A program made the position numbers and the translations under genes. 39,175 bases of DNA, taken from assembly GCA_022771265.1 (NCBI GenBank), contig JALFCG010000153.1, forward strand, positions 1 to 39,175, read 5' to 3'. The notes beneath the pieces are model-generated. The model was not told where the DNA came from and made no database searches. It worked only from the letters and a program-made list of their open reading frames with translations. Position 1 is the stretch's first letter. Every line of letters begins with the position of its first letter. Shown here piece by piece: positions 32,333 through 39,175 of this stretch. The stretch comes from Prevotella sp. (GTDB lineage Bacteria; Bacteroidota; Bacteroidia; Bacteroidales; Bacteroidaceae).

Positions 32333-34123
32333 TCATCGGACATTTGCAACTATTGTTCTGCCGTTGACCACATAGGCACCAGCAGGAAGTCCCTCCAAGG
32401 CTGTTGCGTCGTCAACATGGATGCCGAACTGTTTCAGCAGCTTGCCGTTTACACTGAACACCTTTGTGGGTGCGCTTTCCTGGGTTGCCACGGGGTTGCA
32501 GACATCAGTTGTGGTGAATGTCCCGAGATAGCCGCTGACGTTGTAGTAACCGCCTTCGTGATAGTCAAGGTTGCCGGTCTGGTATCCATCGTTGTTCACC
32601 TTGTTGGTAAAGATAATGCCCGTCGGAGTGCCTTCGGTAGAGGCAGGGCCTGTCCATTTCCACACAGTGTTACCGTTCTGTGCCGTGCCAACCTTTTCGC
32701 ATGCCTGTCCAGGCCAGTTTCCGCCTGTGAAGTTTTTACTGTCGTTCCAGCACCAGCACTTTATCTGCTTGTCGCCCCAAAACGACGGCATCTCAAAGAA
32801 AGCATACATCTTGCCTTCCTCACGTGTGCAGAAGTCGGGCATCACGAAATCATTCTCGCCCGGCTTGATGTCGTCGAGACCTGTAAGGTCGAGAGCCGTG
32901 TCAACGTACATCTTGTACATAGTGCCTTCCGTGGCGAGTTTGAAACCCGCAGTGCTCAGGTTTGTGACATTGCCCAACACGAGGAGCACAGTGCCCTTGT
33001 CGCCTTTCACCTTCACGTAGTAGCCAGCGTCCTTCTGTCCGCTTTCGAGTATTTCGCTTGTGTTGGCTATTTCCGCTTTCTTGCGCACGAAAATCATTCG
33101 TTTTATGGCTGTCTTGTAGGCTGTCCAGTGGTTAAGGAACACGCATGGAGTGCCTGGCATTGTCAAGATGTAGGCGTTTGCAGCCTCAAGGTTTGCCTTG
33201 CACTTATTGTCGTCCTTGTAAGTATCGTGGTTATCCACAAAAGTCACCGAGTAGCGTTTGTAGTTGGCATTGGAGGCAAGGCTCTCACCGTTGAGCCGAC
33301 TCCATTGTCCACTGCCTATGGCATCGTTGATATAGTATTTCAGAGGGAAGTCGAAGGCTGCACTTTGTATCACGCCGTCCTGTTTGGTGCCGTTAATCCA
33401 GTTTTTCACCTTAGCGACATCGCCATCCCAGTATTCCCCGACGGAATAATCGGGCTTAGCCGTTTTGTTGTACTGCCCGACGTATTTTGCTGCAAATCCT
33501 TTAACGAAGTCGTAGCGGAAACCAGTGTAGCCGATGTCGTCCTTCAGGAAGCCAAGGTAGGCGTTGACGTTCTTCTGCACGTTTGCACCCGTGTGGTCGA
33601 GGTCTCGCGCCCCATCCCATTTCTCTCCGGTGTCGGTAGCACCTGTTGGCTGATAGCCATTCGAGGCACACTCATCGTCCTTGCAGATGTCAGCCAAGCC
33701 AAGTTGATATGTCTCGCCCTTATAAGTCTCAGCCGGGAAATCGACCCACGAGCCAACACCATTTCGATGGTTGATGACAACGTCGGCAATGAATCCCACG
33801 CCTTTGTCCTTATATGTATTTATCATGGAACGCAGCTGTTGTTCCGTTCCGAAGGCGCAGTCCTGCTTGAACCAATAGACGGGATGGTAACCCATGTTAT
33901 TGCTCATGCTTCCGGCATTGGCAGAGTTAGGCACCCAGATGAGGTCGAAGAAGTCAGCAATTTCATCAGCCTGGCTTTCCAGCATGGGCCATTGCGAGTC
34001 GTTGTAGGAATCCCAGGCAAAGACTTGCAGCATGACTCCCTTGTAGTCGGCTTTCCATCCTTGTGCCGACAGGTTCAATACAGCGCATAAAGCTACGATA
34101 ACGGTTGTGTAAATCTTTCTCAT
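32333..34123 (-). CDS. secreted GH13 alpha-amylase with starch-binding module and type IX-like sorting domain
   Basis: 596 residues. A signal peptide (MRKIYTTVIVALCAVLNLSAQ) without lipobox. GH13 conserved regions are DVVINHR, GFRYDFVKG with nucleophile Asp205, VGEYWDGD with acid/base Glu230, and FVDNHDT with Asp300. After the barrel and C domain (to about 430) is a module like CBM26 (KCWCWNDSKNFTGGNWPG, GIIFTNKVNNDGYQT). The last ~50 residues (KVFSVNGKLLKQFG, LEGLPAGAYVVNGR) fit a type A sorting domain, so surface export by the type IX system is likely. The gene stands alone with no SusCD partner nearby. Confidence 0.93.
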   Translation of the reverse strand: MRKIYTTVIVALCAVLNLSAQGWKADYKGVMLQVFAWDSYNDSQWPMLESQADEIADFFDLIWVPNSANAGSMSNNMGYHPVYWFKQDCAFGTEQQLRSMINTYKDKGVGFIADVVINHRNGVGSWVDFPAETYKGETYQLGLADICKDDECASNGYQPTGATDTGEKWDGARDLDHTGANVQKNVNAYLGFLKDDIGYTGFRYDFVKGFAAKYVGQYNKTAKPDYSVGEYWDGDVAKVKNWINGTKQDGVIQSAAFDFPLKYYINDAIGSGQWSRLNGESLASNANYKRYSVTFVDNHDTYKDDNKCKANLEAANAYILTMPGTPCVFLNHWTAYKTAIKRMIFVRKKAEIANTSEILESGQKDAGYYVKVKGDKGTVLLVLGNVTNLSTAGFKLATEGTMYKMYVDTALDLTGLDDIKPGENDFVMPDFCTREEGKMYAFFEMPSFWGDKQIKCWCWNDSKNFTGGNWPGQACEKVGTAQNGNTVWKWTGPASTEGTPTGIIFTNKVNNDGYQTGNLDYHEGGYYNVSGYLGTFTTTDVCNPVATQESAPTKVFSVNGKLLKQFGIHVDDATALEGLPAGAYVVNGRTIVANVR

Positions 34124-34158
34124 TGATTCTATGGTCTTTAATTATTCTTTATATGCTG

Positions 34159-34166
34159 CAAAATTA
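34159..34166 (-). promoter_or_regulatory. -7 element upstream of the amylase
   Basis: TAATTTTG on the minus strand, 35 bp before the amylase start. The -33 region is weak, as for a regulated promoter. Confidence 0.45.
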
Positions 34167-34210
34167 CGTCATTTTCCCCTGCCTTACGCCAACCTTCCTT
34201 AGTTTTAACG

Positions 34211-34243
34211 AAAAATGCCAGCGCAATCGATTGCACTGGCATT
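34211..34243 (-). terminator. intrinsic terminator of the FabK-like gene
   Basis: Near-perfect hairpin at 34214-34243: AATGCCAG and CTGGCATT arms plus the inner palindrome GCAATCGATTGC. Five U follow on the minus strand. It lies 7 bp after the stop of the FabK-like gene. Confidence 0.8.
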
Positions 34244-34250
34244 ACTTGTC

Positions 34251-35192
34251 TTATCGTGAAATACGGTTCAGTGTTTCCTCGTATTCTTGTTTAAGCCGGG
34301 CCATAATGTCAGCCACCGAGTCAACCGACTTCACCTGTGAGGCTATCTGCCCGATTTCAATCTCACCTCCCTCTATGTCTCCTTCGAAGATACCCCGCTT
34401 CGACGCTGCCCTTCCGAGTATTTCCCTTAGCTCTTCAGCCTCAGCGCCGCGGGCCTCAGCCTGGGCAATGAGTGAATAGAGCTGGTTTTTTACGAGTCGC
34501 GTAGGAGAAATCTTTTTCAGGCAGAGCATGGTGTCGCCCTCCTCAAGACTTGTACACCGTTCCTTGAACTCATCCGAAGCCGAGCTTTCCTTTGCCAAGG
34601 CAAAAAGGGTGCCAATCTGCACGCCTTCGGCTCCAAGTGCCTCTGCCGCCACTATGGCAGCACCCGACCCGATGCCTCCTGCGGCAATTAGAGGAAGACC
34701 GGTAGCTTTCCTCACTTGAGGTATAAGCGCCATGGTGGTCGTCTCCTCACGTCCGTTGTGTCCACCCGCCTCGAAGCCTTCCGCCACTATGGCATCCACC
34801 CCAGCTTCCTCACATTTCATTGCAAACTTGCTGCTCGACACTACGTGGGCAACCTTTATTCCTGCCTTGTGAAGGAAGTCGGTGTATTTCTTTGGAGAGC
34901 CCGCTGACGTGAAGACGACTTTCACGCCTTCATCGACGATGATGTCCATCAGCCGTCCTATTTCAGGATACATCAGCGGGATATTTATTCCCCAAGGCTT
35001 GTCGGTTGCCTGGTTCATCTTTCTTATGTGCTCAACGAGCGTCTCCGGATGCATCGACCCTGCCCCAAGCAGTCCGAGGCCTCCGGCATTACTTACTGCC
35101 GATGCCAGCCTCCAGCCGCTGCACCACACCATACCTCCCTGAATGACAGGCACTTCTATTTCAAACAAGTCACATATTCTGTTCTTTTTCAT
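34251..35192 (-). CDS. FabK-like enoyl-ACP reductase / nitronate monooxygenase family flavoprotein
   Basis: 313 residues from ATG at 35192; ATG at 35198 is also possible, with AAGGA just ahead. The more upstream ATG at 35240 would fall at the transcription start and is rejected. TIM-barrel FMN family features: VPVIQGGMVWCSGWRLASAVSNAGGLGLLG, VVFTSAGSPKKYT, AHVVSSSKFAMKCEEAGVDAIVAEGFEAGGHNG and LIAAGGIGSGAAIVAAEALGAEGVQIGT. This pattern fits both FabK (NADH- and FMN-dependent last step of fatty acid elongation) and nitronate monooxygenases; FabK is favoured by the GHNG and GSGAAI stretches but is not proven. It has its own promoter and terminator. Confidence 0.85.
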   Translation of the reverse strand: MKKNRICDLFEIEVPVIQGGMVWCSGWRLASAVSNAGGLGLLGAGSMHPETLVEHIRKMNQATDKPWGINIPLMYPEIGRLMDIIVDEGVKVVFTSAGSPKKYTDFLHKAGIKVAHVVSSSKFAMKCEEAGVDAIVAEGFEAGGHNGREETTTMALIPQVRKATGLPLIAAGGIGSGAAIVAAEALGAEGVQIGTLFALAKESSASDEFKERCTSLEEGDTMLCLKKISPTRLVKNQLYSLIAQAEARGAEAEELREILGRAASKRGIFEGDIEGGEIEIGQIASQVKSVDSVADIMARLKQEYEETLNRISR

Positions 35193-35248
35193 AAGCATTA
35201 TTCCTTCATTAATTATTTGTCCAACTGTATGACAAACCATATTTTCCG

Positions 35249-35279
35249 CAAAGATACGTATTTTTCCTCAAGCAGCCAA
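35249..35279 (-). promoter_or_regulatory. promoter of the FabK-like gene
   Basis: Minus strand: TTG (complement 35277-35279), 20-bp spacer, TATCTTTG (complement 35249-35256). Confidence 0.6.
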
Positions 35280-35350
35280 GAGTTTTATGTTTTTTTATGT
35301 CTAAGTTTCTATGTCGTCCGACGCATTCCCTGCCACTCGCACAGAAGGTA

Positions 35351-35390
35351 ACAGTTTTGTAACCCGATAGTAGCAGAGTCTTAAAACTGT
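35351..35390. promoter_or_regulatory. inverted repeat ACAGTTTT...AAAACTGT upstream of the receptor gene
   Basis: ACAGTTTT (35351-35358) and AAAACTGT (35383-35390) are exact complements separated by 24 bp, centred about 47 bp upstream of the -7 box at 35418. GTAAC also occurs twice (35348 and 35359). A regulator site is possible; a phosphate-response site would suit the genes but no consensus is claimed. Confidence 0.35.
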
Positions 35391-35417
35391 TGTAGCAAGG
35401 GTGTAATCTCAACCCCC

Positions 35418-35425
35418 TACCTTTG
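35418..35425 (+). promoter_or_regulatory. -7 element of the receptor-phosphatase operon
   Basis: TACCTTTG followed by CA, 36 bp before the receptor ATG; no TTTG at 19-21 bp upstream, which suggests activator control. Confidence 0.45.
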
Positions 35426-35460
35426 CACCCAGAAATAAAATACAACTTTTTTTAAGAGAT

Positions 35461-38271
35461 ATGAAGACAATAAAAAGACTTTTCGCCACAACGGTTGTGG
35501 CCATCGCAGCTGCCTCTGCCACATGGGCTATTGAGGCTACAGAAGAGACAAGTTTCGGTATCGTGAGCGGTCAGATTACTGACTCTGAGCAACACACGCT
35601 GCCTGGAGCTACCATTCAGATTGAAAGCCTCCACACTGGAGTGACAGCCGACATCAACGGATTCTACAAACTGCCAAACCTAAAGCCTGGCACTTACACC
35701 TTGAAGGTGAGCTACGTGGGATATACCCCAATATATAAAAAGGTGAACATTACCGAAGCAAAGAAACTCATCGTCGAGAACATCGTGATGAACGAGGGCG
35801 TAGAGCTGAGCGAGGTGAACGTGAAAGGAGCCTTTGCTGGACAGCGCAAGGCTCTGCAGATGCAGAAAAGCGCAATGGGCGTGACCAACGTGGTGAGTGC
35901 AGACCAGGTGGGCAAGTTCCCCGATTCAAACATCGGCGACGCCTTGAAGCGTATCAACGGCATCAACGTTCAGTATGACCAGGGCGAGGCTCGTTTCGGA
36001 CAGGTTCGCGGTACAAGTGCCGACCTCACATCAGTGACAGTGAACGGCAACCGCCTGCCATCAGCCGAAGGCGACACACGTAACGTGCAGCTCGACCTCA
36101 TTCCTGCCGACATGGTGCAGACCATCGAGGTGTCGAAGGTCGTGACATCTGACATGGACGGCGATGCCATTGGTGGTGCCATCAACCTCGTCACGAAGAA
36201 CACTCCGTTCCGCCGCGTGCTCAATTTTACCGGTTCTACAGGCTACACATGGATTTCGGGCAAGCCACAGTGGAACATCGGAGGCACTTGGGGCGACCGC
36301 TTCTTCGACAACAAGCTCGGCATCATGGCAAGTGCATCTTACCAGTATGCTCCCGGTGGTTCAGACAACGCAGAGTTTGAATATGTAGAGAAAAAGGGTG
36401 AGGTTCAGCTTAAGGAGGCACAGGTGCGCCAATACTATGTGACTCGTGAGCGCCAGAGCTACTCACTGGCTCTCGACTATCAGTTCAACCCATTGCACAA
36501 GATATCGTTCAAGGGCATCTACAACCGCCGCAACGACTGGGAGAACCGCTATCGTATCAGCTATAAGAAACTCAACTCTGACGCAGGCGACCAGAGCGTG
36601 GTGCTCCAGACAAAGGCTGGTTCTGACGACAACAAGAGCGCACGTCTTGAGCGTCAGCAGACCATGGACTTCACTCTCGACGGTGAGCACAACTTCGGCA
36701 ACCTCAAGGTGGATTGGGCCTCAAGCTACTCTCGCGCTACTGAAGACCGACCAAACGAGCGTTACATCGGTTTGAAACTCAAGGGCAGCGACAAGCTTAA
36801 CTTCGGAGAATCTTTCGAGGACGTTGGCTTGCGTCAGCCATACTCAACACTTGCAATACCTGCATTCGGTGATGCTAAATGGAAGATTGACGAGTTCACA
36901 AACTCAGACCAGTCTATCAAGGAAAATGAAATTAAAGAGCGCATCAACTTCACTCTGCCACTGTCGAAGGGTCTCTATGGCAACACCCTTAAGTTTGGTT
37001 ACAAATACACCCGCAAGGAGAAGGAGCGCAACACCGAATACTACGACTATAGCGATGCCGCTGACAAGTATATACCAGACTGGCAGGACAACCTCGTAAG
37101 CGAGGTGCGCGAGGGCTTTATGCCTGGCAGCCAGTATCCTATCGGCACCCAGTTTGTAAGCAAGGACTACATGGGCAAGCTCGTCTTCGACAAGGCTGAC
37201 GGTGCTGAACTATACGAGGAGGAAGCCGGAAACTACGAGGCAACAGAGCAGATACACGCAGGCTACATCCGCTTCGACCAGAAACTGGGCAAGCGTCTCG
37301 ACGCAACACTGGGTCTGCGTCTTGAGAACACAAGACTCAACACAAGCGGCGTGAACTACACCATGGACGAGGAAGAAAACGAAACCCTGAAACCGACAGG
37401 CGAATTCAAAAACGACTATACCAACCTCCTGCCAAGCCTCTTGCTGAAGTACAAGACCAACGAGGACGGCAGCATCAGGGCTTCTGTCACAAAGACTCTC
37501 TCACGCCCGAAGTATTCCGCTCTCGTGGCTAACAAGAGCTTCAACCTCGCTGACCAGGAAGCAACTATCGGTGACCCGAATATCAAGCCTACAACAGCAT
37601 GGAACATCGACCTCTCAATCGACCACTACTTCAAGAGCATCGGTATGGTAAGCCTCGGACTCTTCTACAAGGACGTGAAGAACGTGAACGTTGAGACTCT
37701 CGGTTACTACACTGGCGCAGAACTCGGTCTTACCGGCAACAACGAGACCTTCGAGGTGACACAGAACATGAATGCCTACGACGCTCGTGTGTATGGTGTT
37801 GAGGCTGCCTTCCAGCGCGACTTCGGTTTCATCACACCTTCACTCCGCTGCCTTGGCTTCTACGGCAACTACACCTACACCCACTCAACCACACGCAACT
37901 ACAACACACGCCTTGGTATTGAGGACGGCGACGACGTGAAGATGGCAGGTTCGCCAGAGCACACAGCCAACGCATCCCTCTACTTCGAGAAGAGCGGCAT
38001 CAACATCCGCCTGTCATACAACTTCGCTTCTTCATTCATCGACATGATGAACACCGGCAGCCGTGAGCTCGACCGCTACTACGACCAGGTGAACTATCTC
38101 GACCTCAACGCTTCATACACATGGGGCAAGCAAACCAAGTTCACCATCTTTGCCGAGGCAAACAACCTTCTCAACCAGCCTCTGCGCTACTATCAGGGAC
38201 AGAAGGACCGCACCATGCAGGTTGAATACTACGGTGTGAAGGTTAATGCTGGTTTCAAGATTAATCTTTAA
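35461..38271 (+). CDS. TonB-dependent outer membrane receptor, non-SusC type
   Basis: 936 residues. A signal peptide (MKTIKRLFATTVVAIAAASATWA), a carboxypeptidase-regulatory-like domain (about 37-115: GQITDSEQHTLPGATIQIE, NGFYKLPNLKPGTYTLKVSYVGY), a plug with KFPDSNIGDALKRINGINVQ, FGQVRGTSADLTSVTVNGNRL and DMDGDAIGGAINLVTKNTP, then a barrel ending VKVNAGFKINL. The VRGTSADLTSVTVNG style belongs to the Xanthomonas/Caulobacter-like receptor group, not SusC, and no SusD follows. The next gene is an acid-phosphatase-like enzyme 26 bp on, so the ligand may be a phosphate compound. Confidence 0.92.
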   Translation: MKTIKRLFATTVVAIAAASATWAIEATEETSFGIVSGQITDSEQHTLPGATIQIESLHTGVTADINGFYKLPNLKPGTYTLKVSYVGYTPIYKKVNITEAKKLIVENIVMNEGVELSEVNVKGAFAGQRKALQMQKSAMGVTNVVSADQVGKFPDSNIGDALKRINGINVQYDQGEARFGQVRGTSADLTSVTVNGNRLPSAEGDTRNVQLDLIPADMVQTIEVSKVVTSDMDGDAIGGAINLVTKNTPFRRVLNFTGSTGYTWISGKPQWNIGGTWGDRFFDNKLGIMASASYQYAPGGSDNAEFEYVEKKGEVQLKEAQVRQYYVTRERQSYSLALDYQFNPLHKISFKGIYNRRNDWENRYRISYKKLNSDAGDQSVVLQTKAGSDDNKSARLERQQTMDFTLDGEHNFGNLKVDWASSYSRATEDRPNERYIGLKLKGSDKLNFGESFEDVGLRQPYSTLAIPAFGDAKWKIDEFTNSDQSIKENEIKERINFTLPLSKGLYGNTLKFGYKYTRKEKERNTEYYDYSDAADKYIPDWQDNLVSEVREGFMPGSQYPIGTQFVSKDYMGKLVFDKADGAELYEEEAGNYEATEQIHAGYIRFDQKLGKRLDATLGLRLENTRLNTSGVNYTMDEEENETLKPTGEFKNDYTNLLPSLLLKYKTNEDGSIRASVTKTLSRPKYSALVANKSFNLADQEATIGDPNIKPTTAWNIDLSIDHYFKSIGMVSLGLFYKDVKNVNVETLGYYTGAELGLTGNNETFEVTQNMNAYDARVYGVEAAFQRDFGFITPSLRCLGFYGNYTYTHSTTRNYNTRLGIEDGDDVKMAGSPEHTANASLYFEKSGINIRLSYNFASSFIDMMNTGSRELDRYYDQVNYLDLNASYTWGKQTKFTIFAEANNLLNQPLRYYQGQKDRTMQVEYYGVKVNAGFKINL

Positions 38272-38297
38272 TGTCAAAACACTAATTTATACAGTAA

Positions 38298-39175
38298 ATG
38301 GAAACAGTAATTTTTGAAATAAAGCGTGCGGAACGTAACTTCTGGGCTATACTTTCCGCCATTGCTCTCTCGCTACTCTTTGCCGCAACTTGTAATGCAC
38401 AGACCGCAGCTGAATGGGAGACTCTCAAAGGCGACGTTAACCTCTTTGTAGCCAACGACCTCGGGCGTAATGGCTACTACGACCAAAAGCCAATAGCCGA
38501 ACTGATGGGAGAGATGGCCGACGTAATTGGTCCTGAGGCAATCATTGCGACTGGCGACGTTCACCATTTCGATGGTGTGGCTTCAGTCAACGACCCCCTG
38601 TGGATGACCAACTTCGAACTTATCTACAGTCATCCCGAACTCATGATAAGCTGGCTTCCAGTGCTTGGCAACCATGAGTACCGAGGCAACACCCAGGCTG
38701 TGCTCGACTACTCCAAGGTTAGCCGCCGATGGCAAATGGAAGACAGATACTACACAAAGGTGTTTACCGACGAAGATGCAGGTACGACCATTCGTGTAGT
38801 GTTCATCGACACTACACCGCTGATTGACAGCTACCGCACCGACAACCGTTATCCCGATGCCCGCAAGCAGGATATCGACGCGCAGCTGCAATGGCTCGAC
38901 TCGACACTTAAGACGGCAAAGGAAGACTGGGTGATAGTCGTGGGTCACCACCCGATGTATGCCGAGACAAAAAAGGACATTGCCGAACAAAAAGACATTC
39001 AACGTCGCCTGCTGCCGATATTCCAAAAAAACGGCAACGTGGCAATGTACGTCTGCGGCCACATCCACAACTTCCAGCACATACGCAAGCCTTCTGACAA
39101 CACTGATTATATCGTCAACACGGCAGGATCATTGTCACGAAAGGTGAAACCGACCGACGGCACCGTATTCTGTTC
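38298..39175 (+). CDS. tartrate-resistant-acid-phosphatase-like metallophosphoesterase, 3' end cut by window
   Basis: Translated by hand from ATG at 38298; open to the window end (292 residues, no stop). The N-terminus has an uncleaved-looking leader then a hydrophobic stretch ending CNAQ. Metallophosphoesterase motifs in order: FVANDLG (Asp), ATGDVHHFDGV (Asp87), LPVLGNHEYRGN, IVVGHHPMY and VCGHIHNFQH. The stretch with DYSKVSRRW after GNHE closely follows mammalian TRAP (type 5 purple acid phosphatase). The Tyr of the TRAP motif GDNFYF, which gives the purple colour, corresponds here to His90. It likely releases phosphate from organic esters in the periplasm or at the surface, supplying or being supplied by the receptor encoded upstream. 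Confidence 0.88.
   Translation, partial: METVIFEIKRAERNFWAILSAIALSLLFAATCNAQTAAEWETLKGDVNLFVANDLGRNGYYDQKPIAELMGEMADVIGPEAIIATGDVHHFDGVASVNDPLWMTNFELIYSHPELMISWLPVLGNHEYRGNTQAVLDYSKVSRRWQMEDRYYTKVFTDEDAGTTIRVVFIDTTPLIDSYRTDNRYPDARKQDIDAQLQWLDSTLKTAKEDWVIVVGHHPMYAETKKDIAEQKDIQRRLLPIFQKNGNVAMYVCGHIHNFQHIRKPSDNTDYIVNTAGSLSRKVKPTDGTVFC

Noticed and set aside
32294..34090. 598-codon open frame on the plus strand opposite the amylase
   Set aside because: The minus-strand frame encodes a complete GH13 enzyme with all catalytic motifs; the antisense frame is Cys/Val/His-rich with no domain and results from codon bias.
35193..35240. Longer start for the FabK-like protein
   Set aside because: The ATG at 35240 falls at the predicted transcription start; family members begin near MKKNRICDLF.

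Overview
The window reads as a Bacteroidales chromosome, most likely Prevotella or a close relative. The grounds are SusC/SusD pairs, type IX secretion genes (porU, porV), and promoters of the Bacteroidetes form TTTG-N19-21-TAnnTTTG with little use of Shine-Dalgarno sites. GC content looks near 50%. No tRNA, rRNA, CRISPR array or transposase gene was found.

Region 1 (1-18473) is a polysaccharide utilization locus. A leftward operon holds, in order of transcription, a surface glycan-binding lipoprotein with a duplicated tryptophan-rich module, SusC, SusD, a second SusC, a second SusD, a small protein made almost only of a type IX sorting domain, and a GH43 arabinanase cut by the window edge. 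Its regulator (13865-16831) has the periplasmic propeller sensor and AraC-type DNA-binding domain of a hybrid two-component system but lacks kinase and receiver domains. Divergent from it is a GH53 endo-galactanase. Enzyme types and gene order resemble the arabinan locus of Bacteroides thetaiotaomicron as I recall it, so the likely substrates are the arabinan and galactan side chains of pectin.

Region 2 (18473-20118) holds tcdA and guaD, coupled to the GH53 gene, then a gene-free stretch that appears to encode a structured non-coding RNA on the minus strand.

Region 3 (20119-26757) is a leftward block: FAH-family hydrolase, porU, porV, ispF. It contains two same-orientation copies of a 270-285 bp element with terminal inverted repeats (MITE-like). 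One copy lies between the promoter and the start of the FAH gene, the other between porV and ispF.

Region 4 (26758-32093) holds housekeeping and envelope genes: a DNA alkylation repair protein, a nucleoside-recognition membrane protein, ybeY, ribD (convergent, overlapping ybeY by 6 bp), and two glycosyltransferases.

Region 5 (32094-39175) holds a second candidate non-coding RNA with a LacI-type palindrome upstream, a secreted GH13 alpha-amylase ending in a type IX-like sorting domain, a FabK-like flavoprotein, and a TonB-dependent receptor followed by a tartrate-resistant-acid-phosphatase-like enzyme (cut by the window end), probably a phosphate-scavenging pair.

The parts connect: porU and porV belong to the system that would export the sorting-domain proteins in regions 1 and 5, and the SusCD pairs would import the glycans those surface enzymes release.
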